A stretch of 64,000 nt of DNA, taken from NCBI RefSeq assembly GCF_004217135.1, contig NZ_SHKK01000001.1, forward strand, positions 496,001 through 560,000, read 5' to 3'. Positions within the stretch are counted from its first letter, which is position 1. Each line of letters opens with the position of its first letter. Shown piece by piece: positions 24,636-32,895 of this stretch. The notes under the pieces were generated by a model, which saw only the letters and a list, made by a program, of their open reading frames with translations, made no database searches and was not told the DNA's origin. This DNA comes from Micromonospora violae. GTDB taxonomy: Bacteria > Actinomycetota > Actinomycetes > Mycobacteriales > Micromonosporaceae. A program made the translations under genes and the position numbers.

Positions 24636-25457
24636 TCAGCGCAGGCCGGCGAAGAGGTCGTCCTCGGGGGTCGGCGCGCCGGTCCGGTCCCGGACCCGCA
24701 GGAACGTCTCCATACCCATCAGCTCGGTGAATCGCTCCTGGCCCAGTTGCAGGAAGAAGATGTTCTCGGTCTGACTCGCGTGCGTAGCCAGCGCGCTGAA
24801 TTTCTGCACGCCGTACCTGCTCGTGTCCACCCAGGTGGTGATCTCATCGTCGGGCAGGCCGAGCTGCGGCTCCGTCGCGTCCGGCTCGGCCCACTCGACG
24901 CCGAGCTCCTTCATGATCCGACCGAACTCCGCGAACGCCGTACGCGGCACCGTGGTCCAGTAGACCTTCGCCGGGACATCGGTCTGCTCGACGGCCGCCA
25001 TGGTGATCCGATGGGCCTGGATGTGGTCCGGGTGGCCGTAGAAACCGTTCTCGTCGTACGTGACGATGACGTCCGGCTGGTACCGCCGAATCAGCTCCGC
25101 GAGTCGGGCCGCCGCCTCCGCCACCGGCGTCGTCCAGAACGCGCCCGGCAGGTCGTTGGTCGGCCAGCCCATCATCCCGGAGTCGGCGTAGCCCAGGGTC
25201 TCCAGGTGGGTGACGCTCAGCGCCGCGCAGCTGGCCTCCAGCTCGGCCTGGCGCATCGCCACGACGGCGGCCGGGTCGTGCCCCGCATCGCCCGGCTTGA
25301 CCCCGCCCGGACCGTCCCCACACCGCCCGTCGGTGCAGGTCACCAGCACGGTGGTAACCCCCTCGGCGGCATAGCGGGCAAGAACGCCGCCGGTGCTCGT
25401 CGCCTCGTCATCGGGGTGGGCGTGCACCGCCATCAGGGTCAGAGGTCGCTCAGCCAT
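24636..25457 (-). CDS. PIG-L family zinc deacetylase (MshB/Mca-like)
   Basis: A 273-aa protein with both PIG-L zinc motifs: 'LMAVHAHPDDEATSTGGVLARYA' (HPDDE: His and Asp ligands, second Asp as base) and 'ENGFYGHPDHIQAHR' (HPDH). The family hydrolyses N-acetyl or amide bonds on glucosamine-type sugars; MshB and Mca act in mycothiol synthesis and detoxification. Length and the segment 'TTWVDTSRYGVQKFSALATHASQ' agree with this group, but I cannot separate MshB, Mca and paralogues by eye. It lies 52 bp downstream of prfH on the same strand, so it may be read through from the rtcB-prfH transcript. Confidence 0.8.
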   Translation of the reverse strand: MAERPLTLMAVHAHPDDEATSTGGVLARYAAEGVTTVLVTCTDGRCGDGPGGVKPGDAGHDPAAVVAMRQAELEASCAALSVTHLETLGYADSGMMGWPTNDLPGAFWTTPVAEAAARLAELIRRYQPDVIVTYDENGFYGHPDHIQAHRITMAAVEQTDVPAKVYWTTVPRTAFAEFGRIMKELGVEWAEPDATEPQLGLPDDEITTWVDTSRYGVQKFSALATHASQTENIFFLQLGQERFTELMGMETFLRVRDRTGAPTPEDDLFAGLR

Positions 25458-25509
25458 GCCATCACCCTACGGTCACCCGACCGCGACCCCACGACCTCCA
25501 CCGGGAACG

Positions 25510-26127
25510 TCACCGGGGCGTCGGGCGTTCCACCCGCACCGGATCGCCGCGAACCAGCCGGTCGTGGATCCGCCACCGGGCGGTGGTGACGGCCTGCCGC
25601 GCCGCCTCGTCGCCGCGCTCGATGCGGTGGCGCAGCAGATCCAGGGCAACCCGGCGGTTGAGGCTGAACTGTCGTTCCTCGTCCACCACGACCACGAGGC
25701 CCGAGGGACGGTGGGTCGCGCGTACCGCTGTGCTCGCCTTGTTCCGGTGCTGACCACCCGGCCCGCCGGTACGGCAGGCGACGATGTCGACGTCCGCCTC
25801 CCGGAACGACGTCGGCGCAACGTCGCGTTCGGGCGGTTGGGCGGTGACGTACCAGTTCTTCCGGCCGGTGCCCGACCGGTACGGGCTGGGGGCCTGCCAG
25901 CACAGCGTCCCGGTCCAGGAGGCCGCGAACGCCTCGGCGTCGACGCCCGAGATCCGGATCAGCACCGACCGGTAGGTGCCGGTGCGGTCACCGGGCACCG
26001 CCTGAACCTGCTCGATCGTCAGACCTCGGCGGGTGCCCTCGCCGCGCAGACGGTGCAGCAGCTGACTCAGCGCCCACGCGCATTCCTGCGGCCCACGTCC
26101 GGCCGACAGCAGCAGGAGCATGTTCAC
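25510..26127 (-). CDS. prfH: PrfH, peptide chain release factor-like protein
   Basis: A 205-aa protein with the class I release-factor catalytic loop 'ACRTGGPGGQHRNKASTAV' (GGQ). It lacks the RF1/RF2 N-terminal codon-recognition domains and carries instead the short PrfH N-domain ('MLLLLSAGRGPQECAWALSQLLHRL'). It should hydrolyse peptidyl-tRNA on stalled or damaged ribosomes. It starts at GTG 26127, overlapping the rtcB stop by 4 nt, or at ATG 26121. The strict RtcB-PrfH pairing is recognised in bacteria: PrfH frees the nascent chain from ribosomes whose decoding centre has been cut, and RtcB reseals the 16S rRNA. The pairing here fits that scheme. Confidence 0.88.
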   Translation of the reverse strand: MNMLLLLSAGRGPQECAWALSQLLHRLRGEGTRRGLTIEQVQAVPGDRTGTYRSVLIRISGVDAEAFAASWTGTLCWQAPSPYRSGTGRKNWYVTAQPPERDVAPTSFREADVDIVACRTGGPGGQHRNKASTAVRATHRPSGLVVVVDEERQFSLNRRVALDLLRHRIERGDEAARQAVTTARWRIHDRLVRGDPVRVERPTPR

Positions 26128-27311
26128 GACCGGCCTCGTCTGCCGCGGTGGCCCCGCCGGTCCGGTCGTGCCGCGGACCCGAGATCGGGCGTCTTGTAGG
26201 TGACCAGGGGAGTCGTGCTGACCACCGGCGTGGCCAACTGGTGCGCCACCAGGTCGGCGATCACCTGCTCGATGCGCTTGTACGCCGTGGGCGCCTCCTC
26301 GAAGAGCAGTTGCCGGTCACCGCACACCACCAGCGACCCCACCGGCGTGCGGCGGAGTTCCTCGACCGTGTGCTTGGCCCGGCCCCGCCGCAGGGCGTCG
26401 GCGCGCGACATCTTGCGGCCAGCACCATGGGCCACGGAGTGGTTGGCGTCCGGCCCGGCGTGCGCGGCCACCAGGTAGGACGCCGTTCCCCGGGTGCCGG
26501 CGACCAGGACATCGCGCCCGTCGCCGGGTGCCGCGCCCTTGCGGTGCAGGTAAACCCCGTCCCGGACCTCGACCAGGTTGTGGCACTGATCGACGATCGG
26601 CGCGGTGGGCTCGGCCCCCAACGCGTGCGCCACCCGGGCGGCCAGCACCCGCCGGTTGAGCGATCCCCAGCGCACCGCGTCGTCGTGCTGGCTCAGGTAG
26701 GCGGCGGGGTCGGGAGCCGCCCCGGCGCCGTGCGCCTCGGTGTGCGCCCGCAGGATCCGCTCGCCCAGACCGCGGGAACCGCTGTGCACGATGAGCACGA
26801 GATCGCCGGCGTCGAGCCCGAGCCGGCTCGCGTGCCGGACGTCGAGGATGGTGTCGACGCGGGCCAACTCCACGAAGTGGTTGCCCCGGCCCACCGTCCC
26901 GAGACCGTCCAGGTGACCGGCTGGAACAGCGCCGTCGACGGCGGCCCAGGCGGGGTCGTCGGCGTCCCGTACCGGGTCGAGCGCCTGGTCGAGGTCGGGG
27001 AACCGGGCGGCGAGCCGTTCCGGTACGGCGCGCTTGAGCCTGATCGGAAACACCGCGATGCCGCAGCCGATGTCGGAGCCCACCAGGAACGGGTACAGCA
27101 CTGTCGACGCCATGGCCGCGCCGATGGGCGCGCCCTTGCCGGGGTGCAGGTCCGGCATCGCGGCGACGTGCCGCATGCCGTCCAGGGCGGCGACCTGCCG
27201 GCACTGTGCGATCGCTTCGGACTCGATCCAGCTCGTGGGAGAGGCGAACACCGTGACGGTCGCCGGGGTGGACGGGGGCAGGGGCTCCCGAGGGAGGTGG
27301 TGCTGGGACAA
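26124..27311 (-). CDS. rtcB: RtcB-family RNA ligase (PrfH-associated subtype)
   Basis: A 395-aa protein with RtcB metal and guanylate motifs: 'MPDLHPGKGAPIG', 'VGSDIGCGIAVFP' (metal-binding Cys), 'GTVGRGNHFVEL', 'HSGSRGLGERIL', and 'VAHGAGRKMSR' containing the His that becomes guanylylated. RtcB joins 2',3'-cyclic phosphate and 5'-OH RNA ends using GTP and Mn. It is near the short length of the PrfH-linked subtype. The first in-frame start is TTG 27311, with a weak AGAAG upstream; a GTG inside 'VTVFASPTSW' is an alternative. The Arg-rich C-terminal tail ('PDRRGHRGRRGRS') is unusual and could bind rRNA. It is divergent from a P-loop kinase gene. Confidence 0.88.
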   Translation of the reverse strand: MSQHHLPREPLPPSTPATVTVFASPTSWIESEAIAQCRQVAALDGMRHVAAMPDLHPGKGAPIGAAMASTVLYPFLVGSDIGCGIAVFPIRLKRAVPERLAARFPDLDQALDPVRDADDPAWAAVDGAVPAGHLDGLGTVGRGNHFVELARVDTILDVRHASRLGLDAGDLVLIVHSGSRGLGERILRAHTEAHGAGAAPDPAAYLSQHDDAVRWGSLNRRVLAARVAHALGAEPTAPIVDQCHNLVEVRDGVYLHRKGAAPGDGRDVLVAGTRGTASYLVAAHAGPDANHSVAHGAGRKMSRADALRRGRAKHTVEELRRTPVGSLVVCGDRQLLFEEAPTAYKRIEQVIADLVAHQLATPVVSTTPLVTYKTPDLGSAARPDRRGHRGRRGRS

Positions 27312-27482
27312 GGAGGCTCACTTCTCGCGGCGAACGTGGGAACGGACGGCGTCACGGCCCCCGGGAGGCAGCACCGGTGGCGCGGAGCAGGGGAGGGTGT
27401 CCGTCAGTACGTCATGGACGTCACTCTGGCCGAGGCGGGCCGGGCACGACAACCGATTTTGCTTCACCCGTACGCTGCCGCG

Positions 27483-28016
27483 ATGAGCGCACCGCGTCGC
27501 ATCCTGGTCTACGGGGTGTACGGCTCCGGCAAGTCCACTCTCGCCGCGCGGTTGGCCGACCAGCTCGGACTGCCCTGGTATCCGGTGGACGACCTGCTCT
27601 GGCAGCCGGGCTGGGTCGAGGTGCCGGTCGATGAGCAGCGCAGACGGATCGAGGAGATCTGTCGACGGGACCGCTGGATCATCGACGGGGCGTACCACGG
27701 TTGGCGGGACGTCCCGCTGGCCCGCGCCGATCTGGTCGTCGGCCTGGACTATCCGCGGTGGTGCTCGTTCGGGCGGTTGCTCCGCCGCACCGTGCGCCGG
27801 GTGGTGACGGGCGAGGTGATCTGCAACGGCAACCGCGAGTCGCTGGGCAGCGTGCTGTCCCGGGATTCGATCCTGCTGTGGCACGTCACCGCGTTCGGTC
27901 GGGCCCGACGGCGGATGCGGGCCTGGCAGGCCGACCCGTCCGGGCCGTCGGTGGTGTTACTGCGCTCCCCGGCGGACCTGGACGTCTGGCTCACCGGGCT
28001 GTCGGGGCCGGTTTGA
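27483..28016 (+). CDS. Small P-loop kinase (adenylate-kinase/topology-modulation-like)
   Basis: A 177-aa protein with Walker A 'VYGVYGSGKSTLAARLADQLGLPWYPVDDLLWQPGW' and the 'DRWIIDGAYHGW' element of FlaR/topology-modulation ATPases, a group of shikimate/adenylate-kinase-like proteins of uncertain substrate. TACGCT lies 6 nt before the ATG, so a leaderless mRNA is likely. An in-frame ATG at 27414 is a less likely start. It is divergent from rtcB (171 bp). Its last 26 bp overlap the 3' end of the methyltransferase gene on the other strand. Confidence 0.78.
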   Translation: MSAPRRILVYGVYGSGKSTLAARLADQLGLPWYPVDDLLWQPGWVEVPVDEQRRRIEEICRRDRWIIDGAYHGWRDVPLARADLVVGLDYPRWCSFGRLLRRTVRRVVTGEVICNGNRESLGSVLSRDSILLWHVTAFGRARRRMRAWQADPSGPSVVLLRSPADLDVWLTGLSGPV

Positions 28017-28641
28017 CCGCGCGGCCGAGGACGCAGGGGGAGGAGGGGCTGTTGCTGGTGGCCGGGAACCGGAACCGGCGCAGGTCCGCCACCTCGAAGC
28101 CGGCCGCCGCGATGGCGGCGACGGTGTCCCGGGCGGGGTGGCAGCCGCCGAACAGCGTCGGCCACAGTGTGGCTTCGACGAACCGTTGGGCGCGGCGCAG
28201 ACCGCTGCCCTCCTCGGCGGCCACGTGCTCGAAGAACCGCACCTGGCCCTCGGGGCGCAGCACCCGGCTGATCTCGGCCAACGCGCTCGCCTGATCGGGC
28301 ACGGTGCACAGAACCAACGCGACCACGGCGGCGTCGAACTCGCTGTCCCCGGCGGGCAGCGCCTGGGCCAGGCCGTCGACGACAGTGACCGGCACCGGCG
28401 CGTCCGCCGCGGCGCGCTCGGCGGCGGCACGCAGACGCCGCTCCGGCTCGACCGCGAGGACCTGGGTCACCCCCGGCGGGTAGTGGGAGAACATCCGCCC
28501 GTTGCCCGCACCGACCTCGATCACCCGGCCGGACAGGCCGGCGACCAGGTCCCGTCGGAACGCCGCGGTGCCGGCGCGGTCCATGGCGACGCTGAGTCGC
28601 TCGTACACCCGGGCGAACACGGGGTGGGACACCGCGGCCAC
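27991..28641 (-). CDS. Class I SAM-dependent methyltransferase
   Basis: A 216-aa protein. GTG at 28641 is chosen because AGGAGG lies 5 nt upstream; the frame is open further up but has no support. Motif I is 'GLSGRVIEVGAGNGRMFSHYPP', motif II 'VLAVEPERRLR', and motif IV 'LPAGDSEFDAAVVALVLCTVPDQASALAEISRVLRPEG', typical of the Methyltransf_11/UbiE-like group. The substrate is unknown; UbiE relatives methylate quinones or small lipids. The 3' end is antiparallel and overlapping with the kinase gene. Confidence 0.85.
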   Translation of the reverse strand: MAAVSHPVFARVYERLSVAMDRAGTAAFRRDLVAGLSGRVIEVGAGNGRMFSHYPPGVTQVLAVEPERRLRAAAERAAADAPVPVTVVDGLAQALPAGDSEFDAAVVALVLCTVPDQASALAEISRVLRPEGQVRFFEHVAAEEGSGLRRAQRFVEATLWPTLFGGCHPARDTVAAIAAAGFEVADLRRFRFPATSNSPSSPCVLGRAVKPAPTAR

Positions 28642-28759
28642 GTCGACCTCCTGATCTCCGTCGAAGTGTTCTCCGGCGATTGTCCTGCATCCGCGCACGC
28701 TTTCCGTCTTACTGGTTGGCGGGCACGATTCCACCCAGCGCAGACAGGACGGTTCGACC

Positions 28760-29515
28760 ATGAAGATCGTCGTCATCGGCGGCAGCGGCCTGATCGGTTC
28801 CAAGCTCGTGGCCCGCCTCGACGAGCAGGGCCACGAGACGGTGGCGGCATCGCCGAAGACCGGCGTGAACACCCTGACCGGCGAGGGGGTGGACGATGCG
28901 CTCACCGGCGCCGAGGTCGTCGTGGACGTGTCGAACTCGCCGTCGTTCGAGGACAAGGCCGTGCTGGAGTTCTTCGAGACGTCCACCCGCACACTCCTCG
29001 CCGCCGCGTCCGACGCCGGGGTGCGGCACTACGTGGCGCTCTCCATCGTGGGGTGCGACCGGATCCCCGACAGCGGGTACATGCGCGCGAAGGTCGCCCA
29101 GGAGAAGCTCATCGTCGCGTCCGGAATCCCGTACTCGATCGTGCACGCCACCCAGTTCTTCGAGTTCCTCTCCGGGATCGTCGACGCCGCCACGGACGGC
29201 GACACCGTGCACCTCGCGCCGGTGCTCATTCAGCCGATGGCGGCCGACGACGTCGCGGCCGCGGTGGCCGAGGTCGCGCTCGGCGCACCGACGAACTCCG
29301 TGGTCGAGGTCGCCGGCCCGGAGCCGTTCCGCCTCGACGAGTTGGGCCGGTCCCTCCTCGCGGACCAGCAGGACCCTCGGTCGGTGGTGGCCGACCCCGA
29401 CGCCCGGTACTTCGGCGCCAAGCTGGGCGAACGCTCGCTCGTCCCGGCCGACGGCGCCCGCCTCGCCGGCACCGGCCTGGACGACTGGCGTACGCGGGCG
29501 AGCCGCGGGCGGTGA
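28760..29515 (+). CDS. NmrA/atypical SDR NAD(P)-binding protein
   Basis: A 251-aa protein with the atypical-SDR dinucleotide motif 'MKIVVIGGSGLIGSKLVARLDEQGHE' (GGxGxxG). It has 'VALSIVGCDRIPDSGYMRAKVAQEKLIVASGIPYSIVHATQFFEFL', where Tyr and Lys sit near the usual YxxxK (here YMRAK). Such proteins are reductases, epimerases or redox-sensing regulators. AGGACGG precedes the ATG. It starts 118 bp from the divergent methyltransferase gene. Its stop is 9 bp from the stop of the convergent gene at 29525. Function not assignable. Confidence 0.82.
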   Translation: MKIVVIGGSGLIGSKLVARLDEQGHETVAASPKTGVNTLTGEGVDDALTGAEVVVDVSNSPSFEDKAVLEFFETSTRTLLAAASDAGVRHYVALSIVGCDRIPDSGYMRAKVAQEKLIVASGIPYSIVHATQFFEFLSGIVDAATDGDTVHLAPVLIQPMAADDVAAAVAEVALGAPTNSVVEVAGPEPFRLDELGRSLLADQQDPRSVVADPDARYFGAKLGERSLVPADGARLAGTGLDDWRTRASRGR

Positions 29516-29524
29516 GCCGGCCCG

Positions 29525-31756
29525 CTACCTCGGCGGCCCGGGCGGGTCGCCCCGCCGTTCGAGGCGCTGCGCCAACTCCCGTACCACCGAGGTGAACGGC
29601 TCGTTGGACTCGTCCGGCCAGTGTCCGTGGATGGGTGGGGCGACGCTCTCGCCGGGGGGTGCCACCAGGCCGTGGGGATCACGCTGTCGGCGATCCACTC
29701 CGGTTGCCGGGTCCCCTGTGCTGACCGACGCGGGTGACCGGCTCTTGGAGAAGATCCAGCCGCCGATGGGGTCGGTGTCGCGCCACAGGTTCACCCAGCG
29801 CCACCCCACCTTGCGGCCGATCTCGCGCAGTGCCGCGTCGTCCAGGTAGGCGGGGAAGGGCCGTGTGCAGAAACGGCGCAGCGGTGATCCGTGGGTGAGC
29901 AGGGCGACCCGGCCGCAGATCTGCGGCGGCAGTTGAAGCACCGCGGCGGCGAGCAGAATCGAGCCATGGCTGTGCCCGGTCAGCACCACCCCGTGGCCGC
30001 GCTCGACCAGGTAGGTGATCCGGCGGGTCAGTTCCGGCACGGCCCGCCTGGAGTAGCAGGGCGGCGCGAACGGGTGTGCGGCCCGGGGCCAGTAGGTGCC
30101 AAGGTCCCAGAGGACACCGATGTACCGGCGGTACGGCTCGCTCCGGTACGCGAAGATGGCGCCGATGATCAGGCCGAGGAGTACTGCCGCGATCACCCAG
30201 CTGCTGAGCGCGATGATGAACGTGGTCGCCTCCGCCGGCAAGCCGATGTTTCGCTCGATGACGTCGCCCGGTTGTTGCCCGAGCAGACCGACCGTGGTGG
30301 TGGCCGTGCCGAGTCCGGCGAGGCAGCTGTAGACCACGGCCAACGGCACCAGTTTCTCGGTGAAGCGAGCGCGGGCTATCGCGTCTCGGACCTGCCTCAG
30401 TCGGGGCTCGGCCTCGGCCGGCGGGTTCGGGAAGTCGCGCGCGACGATCGCCGCCGCAGCCCGGCGTCGACTCCGGCGGGAGATCAGGACGACGAGGGCG
30501 GCGACGATCGCGGTGATCAGCACCGCACGGAAGAAGCCGTAGATGGCCCAGGTGAAGGCCCGAGGCGGGCCGGAGGTGATGCCCTCGGTGGTCGCCACAC
30601 CGCGATCCAGGTAGTCCGCCACCCGGCAGACCAGCTCCGCGGAGTACGCCACCGCCATGCTGATCCCGGTGGCGGCGACAACGAGAGCGCCGAGCCCGAA
30701 CAACGGAGTGGTGCCGCGCTCCCGGCGCCGGTGCCAGAGCAGCGCCACGCCCAGGGCGACCAACAGTGTCGTCTGCGCCGCGAACACACCGACCAGGGCC
30801 GGGTCGTAACCCGGCAGCCCATGCTGCTGCGGCCACGGCTGGGTACGGGTCGCCACGTGCGCCACGACGACCACGGTCAGGACGATGGCGGCGTTCCGGA
30901 GGGTACGGGTGATCCGGTCGAGCCGCTGGTCGGCGGGGGACCGGTCCAGCAGCTGCGGTGTGCAGAGCAGCCCCACGCAGACCGTGAGGATCACCCCCGT
31001 GATCGCCGTCAGCGCGATGGTGACGCCCGACGCGTGGCTCGTGCCCTGGGCCAGGAGCAGGACGAGGCCCAGCGTCGCGAATGCCGTAGCGACGTGGATG
31101 GCGCGCAACCGGCCCACCAACGGCTCGGCGTCCCATTGGCCGACGGTGTCGAGCCGGGACGCGGAGCTGCCGTGATCGGGTGCGCGAAACGCCTCGTAGG
31201 CTCGCCCCGGACGACTGCTGACCCGCCAGATCGCGCCGATCGCGGCGGCCGGGACCAGCGCGAGCACCGCCAGCCGCAGCCCGATCGTGCGCCCACCCAA
31301 CCAGGACAACCAGCTGCGTCCGGCGAGGCAGTCCGGTGAGGCCAGGCATTTCCATCCGAGGAGATCCAGGGCGACGCCGGCGACGGTGAGCACGTACAGC
31401 ACGGTGAGCGTGAGCCCCAGCACCCGGCACAGTGACTTGACCGTCGCCTCGGACCCGGGGCTCGCCGGGCGCATCCAGATCGCGACGTTGACCAGCATGA
31501 AGGGGAGCATGAAGACCACCGCCAGGGTGCGGGCCACGGTGCCCGACGGCAGGTCGCCCCAGCGGTACGCCTCCACCGTCACCCCGGGCGTATCGGTGTC
31601 GGAACACGGGGGGCGCGGCCGGTAGAACCCGCCACTGCGGTCACCGGCGACCTGCCTGGTCTGCTGCAGGCCCAGCACCTGTGTGGGGCTCGCACCGGAG
31701 ACCCCGTGCACCCGTAGCTCCACGACGTCACCGGAGCGGTCATCCGGCCCGCTCAA
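29525..31756 (-). CDS. Large polytopic membrane protein with a lipase-type GHSHGS motif
   Basis: A 743-aa protein. It opens with the conserved-looking 'VVELRVHGVSGASPTQVLG', followed by about ten hydrophobic helices spread from residue 75 to about 565, then a C-terminal soluble region with 'YLVERGHGVVLTGHSHGSILLAAAVLQLP'. GHSHGS fits the GxSxG nucleophile elbow of alpha/beta hydrolases. The N-terminal VHGV segment may be the oxyanion strand of the same split domain, as in membrane lipase-like actinobacterial proteins. A membrane-face ester or thioester hydrolase is inferred. The first start is TTG 31756 (GGATGGG 9 nt upstream); GTG at codon 12 is possible. Confidence 0.65.
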   Translation of the reverse strand: MSGPDDRSGDVVELRVHGVSGASPTQVLGLQQTRQVAGDRSGGFYRPRPPCSDTDTPGVTVEAYRWGDLPSGTVARTLAVVFMLPFMLVNVAIWMRPASPGSEATVKSLCRVLGLTLTVLYVLTVAGVALDLLGWKCLASPDCLAGRSWLSWLGGRTIGLRLAVLALVPAAAIGAIWRVSSRPGRAYEAFRAPDHGSSASRLDTVGQWDAEPLVGRLRAIHVATAFATLGLVLLLAQGTSHASGVTIALTAITGVILTVCVGLLCTPQLLDRSPADQRLDRITRTLRNAAIVLTVVVVAHVATRTQPWPQQHGLPGYDPALVGVFAAQTTLLVALGVALLWHRRRERGTTPLFGLGALVVAATGISMAVAYSAELVCRVADYLDRGVATTEGITSGPPRAFTWAIYGFFRAVLITAIVAALVVLISRRSRRRAAAAIVARDFPNPPAEAEPRLRQVRDAIARARFTEKLVPLAVVYSCLAGLGTATTTVGLLGQQPGDVIERNIGLPAEATTFIIALSSWVIAAVLLGLIIGAIFAYRSEPYRRYIGVLWDLGTYWPRAAHPFAPPCYSRRAVPELTRRITYLVERGHGVVLTGHSHGSILLAAAVLQLPPQICGRVALLTHGSPLRRFCTRPFPAYLDDAALREIGRKVGWRWVNLWRDTDPIGGWIFSKSRSPASVSTGDPATGVDRRQRDPHGLVAPPGESVAPPIHGHWPDESNEPFTSVVRELAQRLERRGDPPGPPR

Positions 31757-31884
31757 CCGCGCTGACCCATCCGACGTCCCCCCGAGGCGTCCCAGTTCAT
31801 GGCCCGCGACCGAGCCCCGACGTCACGCGTCGGCACCGCCGACCGCTGTGACAGCGGAGCCGGGTCTACCCGATCCGGACGCCC

Positions 31885-32811
31885 TCAATCCCGGCGGCCG
31901 GCCTTCGCCATCTCGGCCCGGTAGGCGCGCGGCGAGAGGCCCGTTGTGCGCTTGAAGGCCACGCTCAGCGCGCTCTCCGAGCCGTAACCGACGGACTGGG
32001 CGATGGTGGCGACAGTGTCGGTGCCTCGCCGGATGCGGTCCGCCGCGAGCTCGATCCGCCACCTGGTCAGGTACTCCAGTGGGCCCACCCCGACGACCTT
32101 CTTGAAGCGGGCGGCCAGTGTCGACCGGGAGACGGTGGCTGCCCGGGCCACCTCGTCCACCGTCCACGGGTCTGCGGGTCGCGCGTGCATCGCGCGTAGC
32201 GCCGGAGCTACCACCGGGTCGGTCAGGCCGGCCAGCCACCCCGAGGTGGGCTGGTCGTCGCGGGCCAGATGCAGCCGCAGCACCCGGATCAGCAGGACCA
32301 GCGCCAGATGCTCGGCGACGAGGCGGGAGCCGAGTCGCGTCGATCGTAGTTCCGCGTCGATCTCGCCGAGGGCCCACTGGACGGTATCGGCCTCCGGGGT
32401 GTCGGCGGGCACGTGGATGACCGGCGGGAGGTCGTCCAGCAGCAGGCCGCGCGCCCGTCCGCCCAGGGCGAAGGCGCCACCGATGAGGAACACGTCGTCA
32501 CCGTGGCCGACACGCGCGACGCCGTCGACGGCGGCCGCGAAGATCGGGTACGCGGGCTCGACCGGCGCCTCGGGGTCACTGAAGAGCGTGTAGGCCGCCG
32601 GGCGGGTCAGCAGGAAGCAGTCCCCCGGACCGAGAGCGATCGGCTCGGCATGGCCCTCGACCCGCAGCGCGCATCGGCCGCGCCGGACGGCGTTGAACTT
32701 GGCGCCGGCCGGTGGGTCGAAACCGACTGCCCAGCGCCCGCCCCCGACCAGGCCGGCGGAGACGTGGCTTGTCGCGCCGAGCAGCGACAGGACGTCCTCC
32801 AGGGGATCCAT
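31885..32811 (-). CDS. AraC-family regulator with cupin N-domain
   Basis: A 308-aa protein. ATG at 32811 follows AGAGG; a GTG two codons earlier is possible. The N-terminal half is an AraC_binding_2/cupin_6 domain ('GFDPPAGAKFNAVRRGRCALRVEGHAEPIALGPGDCFLL', 'YPIFAAAVDGVARVG'). The C-terminal half has two HTHs: 'WTVDEVARAATVSRSTLAARFKKVVGVGPLEYLTRWRIELAADRIR' and 'VATIAQSVGYGSESALSVAFKRTTGLSPRAYR'. It is divergent from an SDR gene (about 84 bp). In this subfamily the neighbour is usually the target, so it likely controls that SDR in response to an unknown small molecule. Confidence 0.9.
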   Translation of the reverse strand: MDPLEDVLSLLGATSHVSAGLVGGGRWAVGFDPPAGAKFNAVRRGRCALRVEGHAEPIALGPGDCFLLTRPAAYTLFSDPEAPVEPAYPIFAAAVDGVARVGHGDDVFLIGGAFALGGRARGLLLDDLPPVIHVPADTPEADTVQWALGEIDAELRSTRLGSRLVAEHLALVLLIRVLRLHLARDDQPTSGWLAGLTDPVVAPALRAMHARPADPWTVDEVARAATVSRSTLAARFKKVVGVGPLEYLTRWRIELAADRIRRGTDTVATIAQSVGYGSESALSVAFKRTTGLSPRAYRAEMAKAGRRD

Positions 32812-32821
32812 CCCCACCTCT

Positions 32822-32888
32822 TCTGGACTCTCACGAAAGTATGAAGGACTCCAGACTATAGGCAGTCCGAGGTGCCCGTTCTTAGCCT
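32822..32888. promoter_or_regulatory. AraC/SDR divergent control region with leaderless -10
   Basis: TCTGGACTC (32822-32830) and GACTCCAGA (32847-32855) form an imperfect inverted repeat (8 of 9), 16 bp apart, a plausible site for the AraC protein. TAGCCT (32883-32888) is followed by exactly 7 nt and the ATG at 32896, the leaderless pattern, so the SDR start is well fixed. Confidence 0.5.
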
Positions 32889-32895
32889 GGGTTCC

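Noticed and set aside
26148-27482. A long plus-strand open frame covering rtcB and running into the kinase gene
   Set aside because: Only the part from 27483 shows a domain (P-loop kinase). The upstream part is antisense to rtcB.
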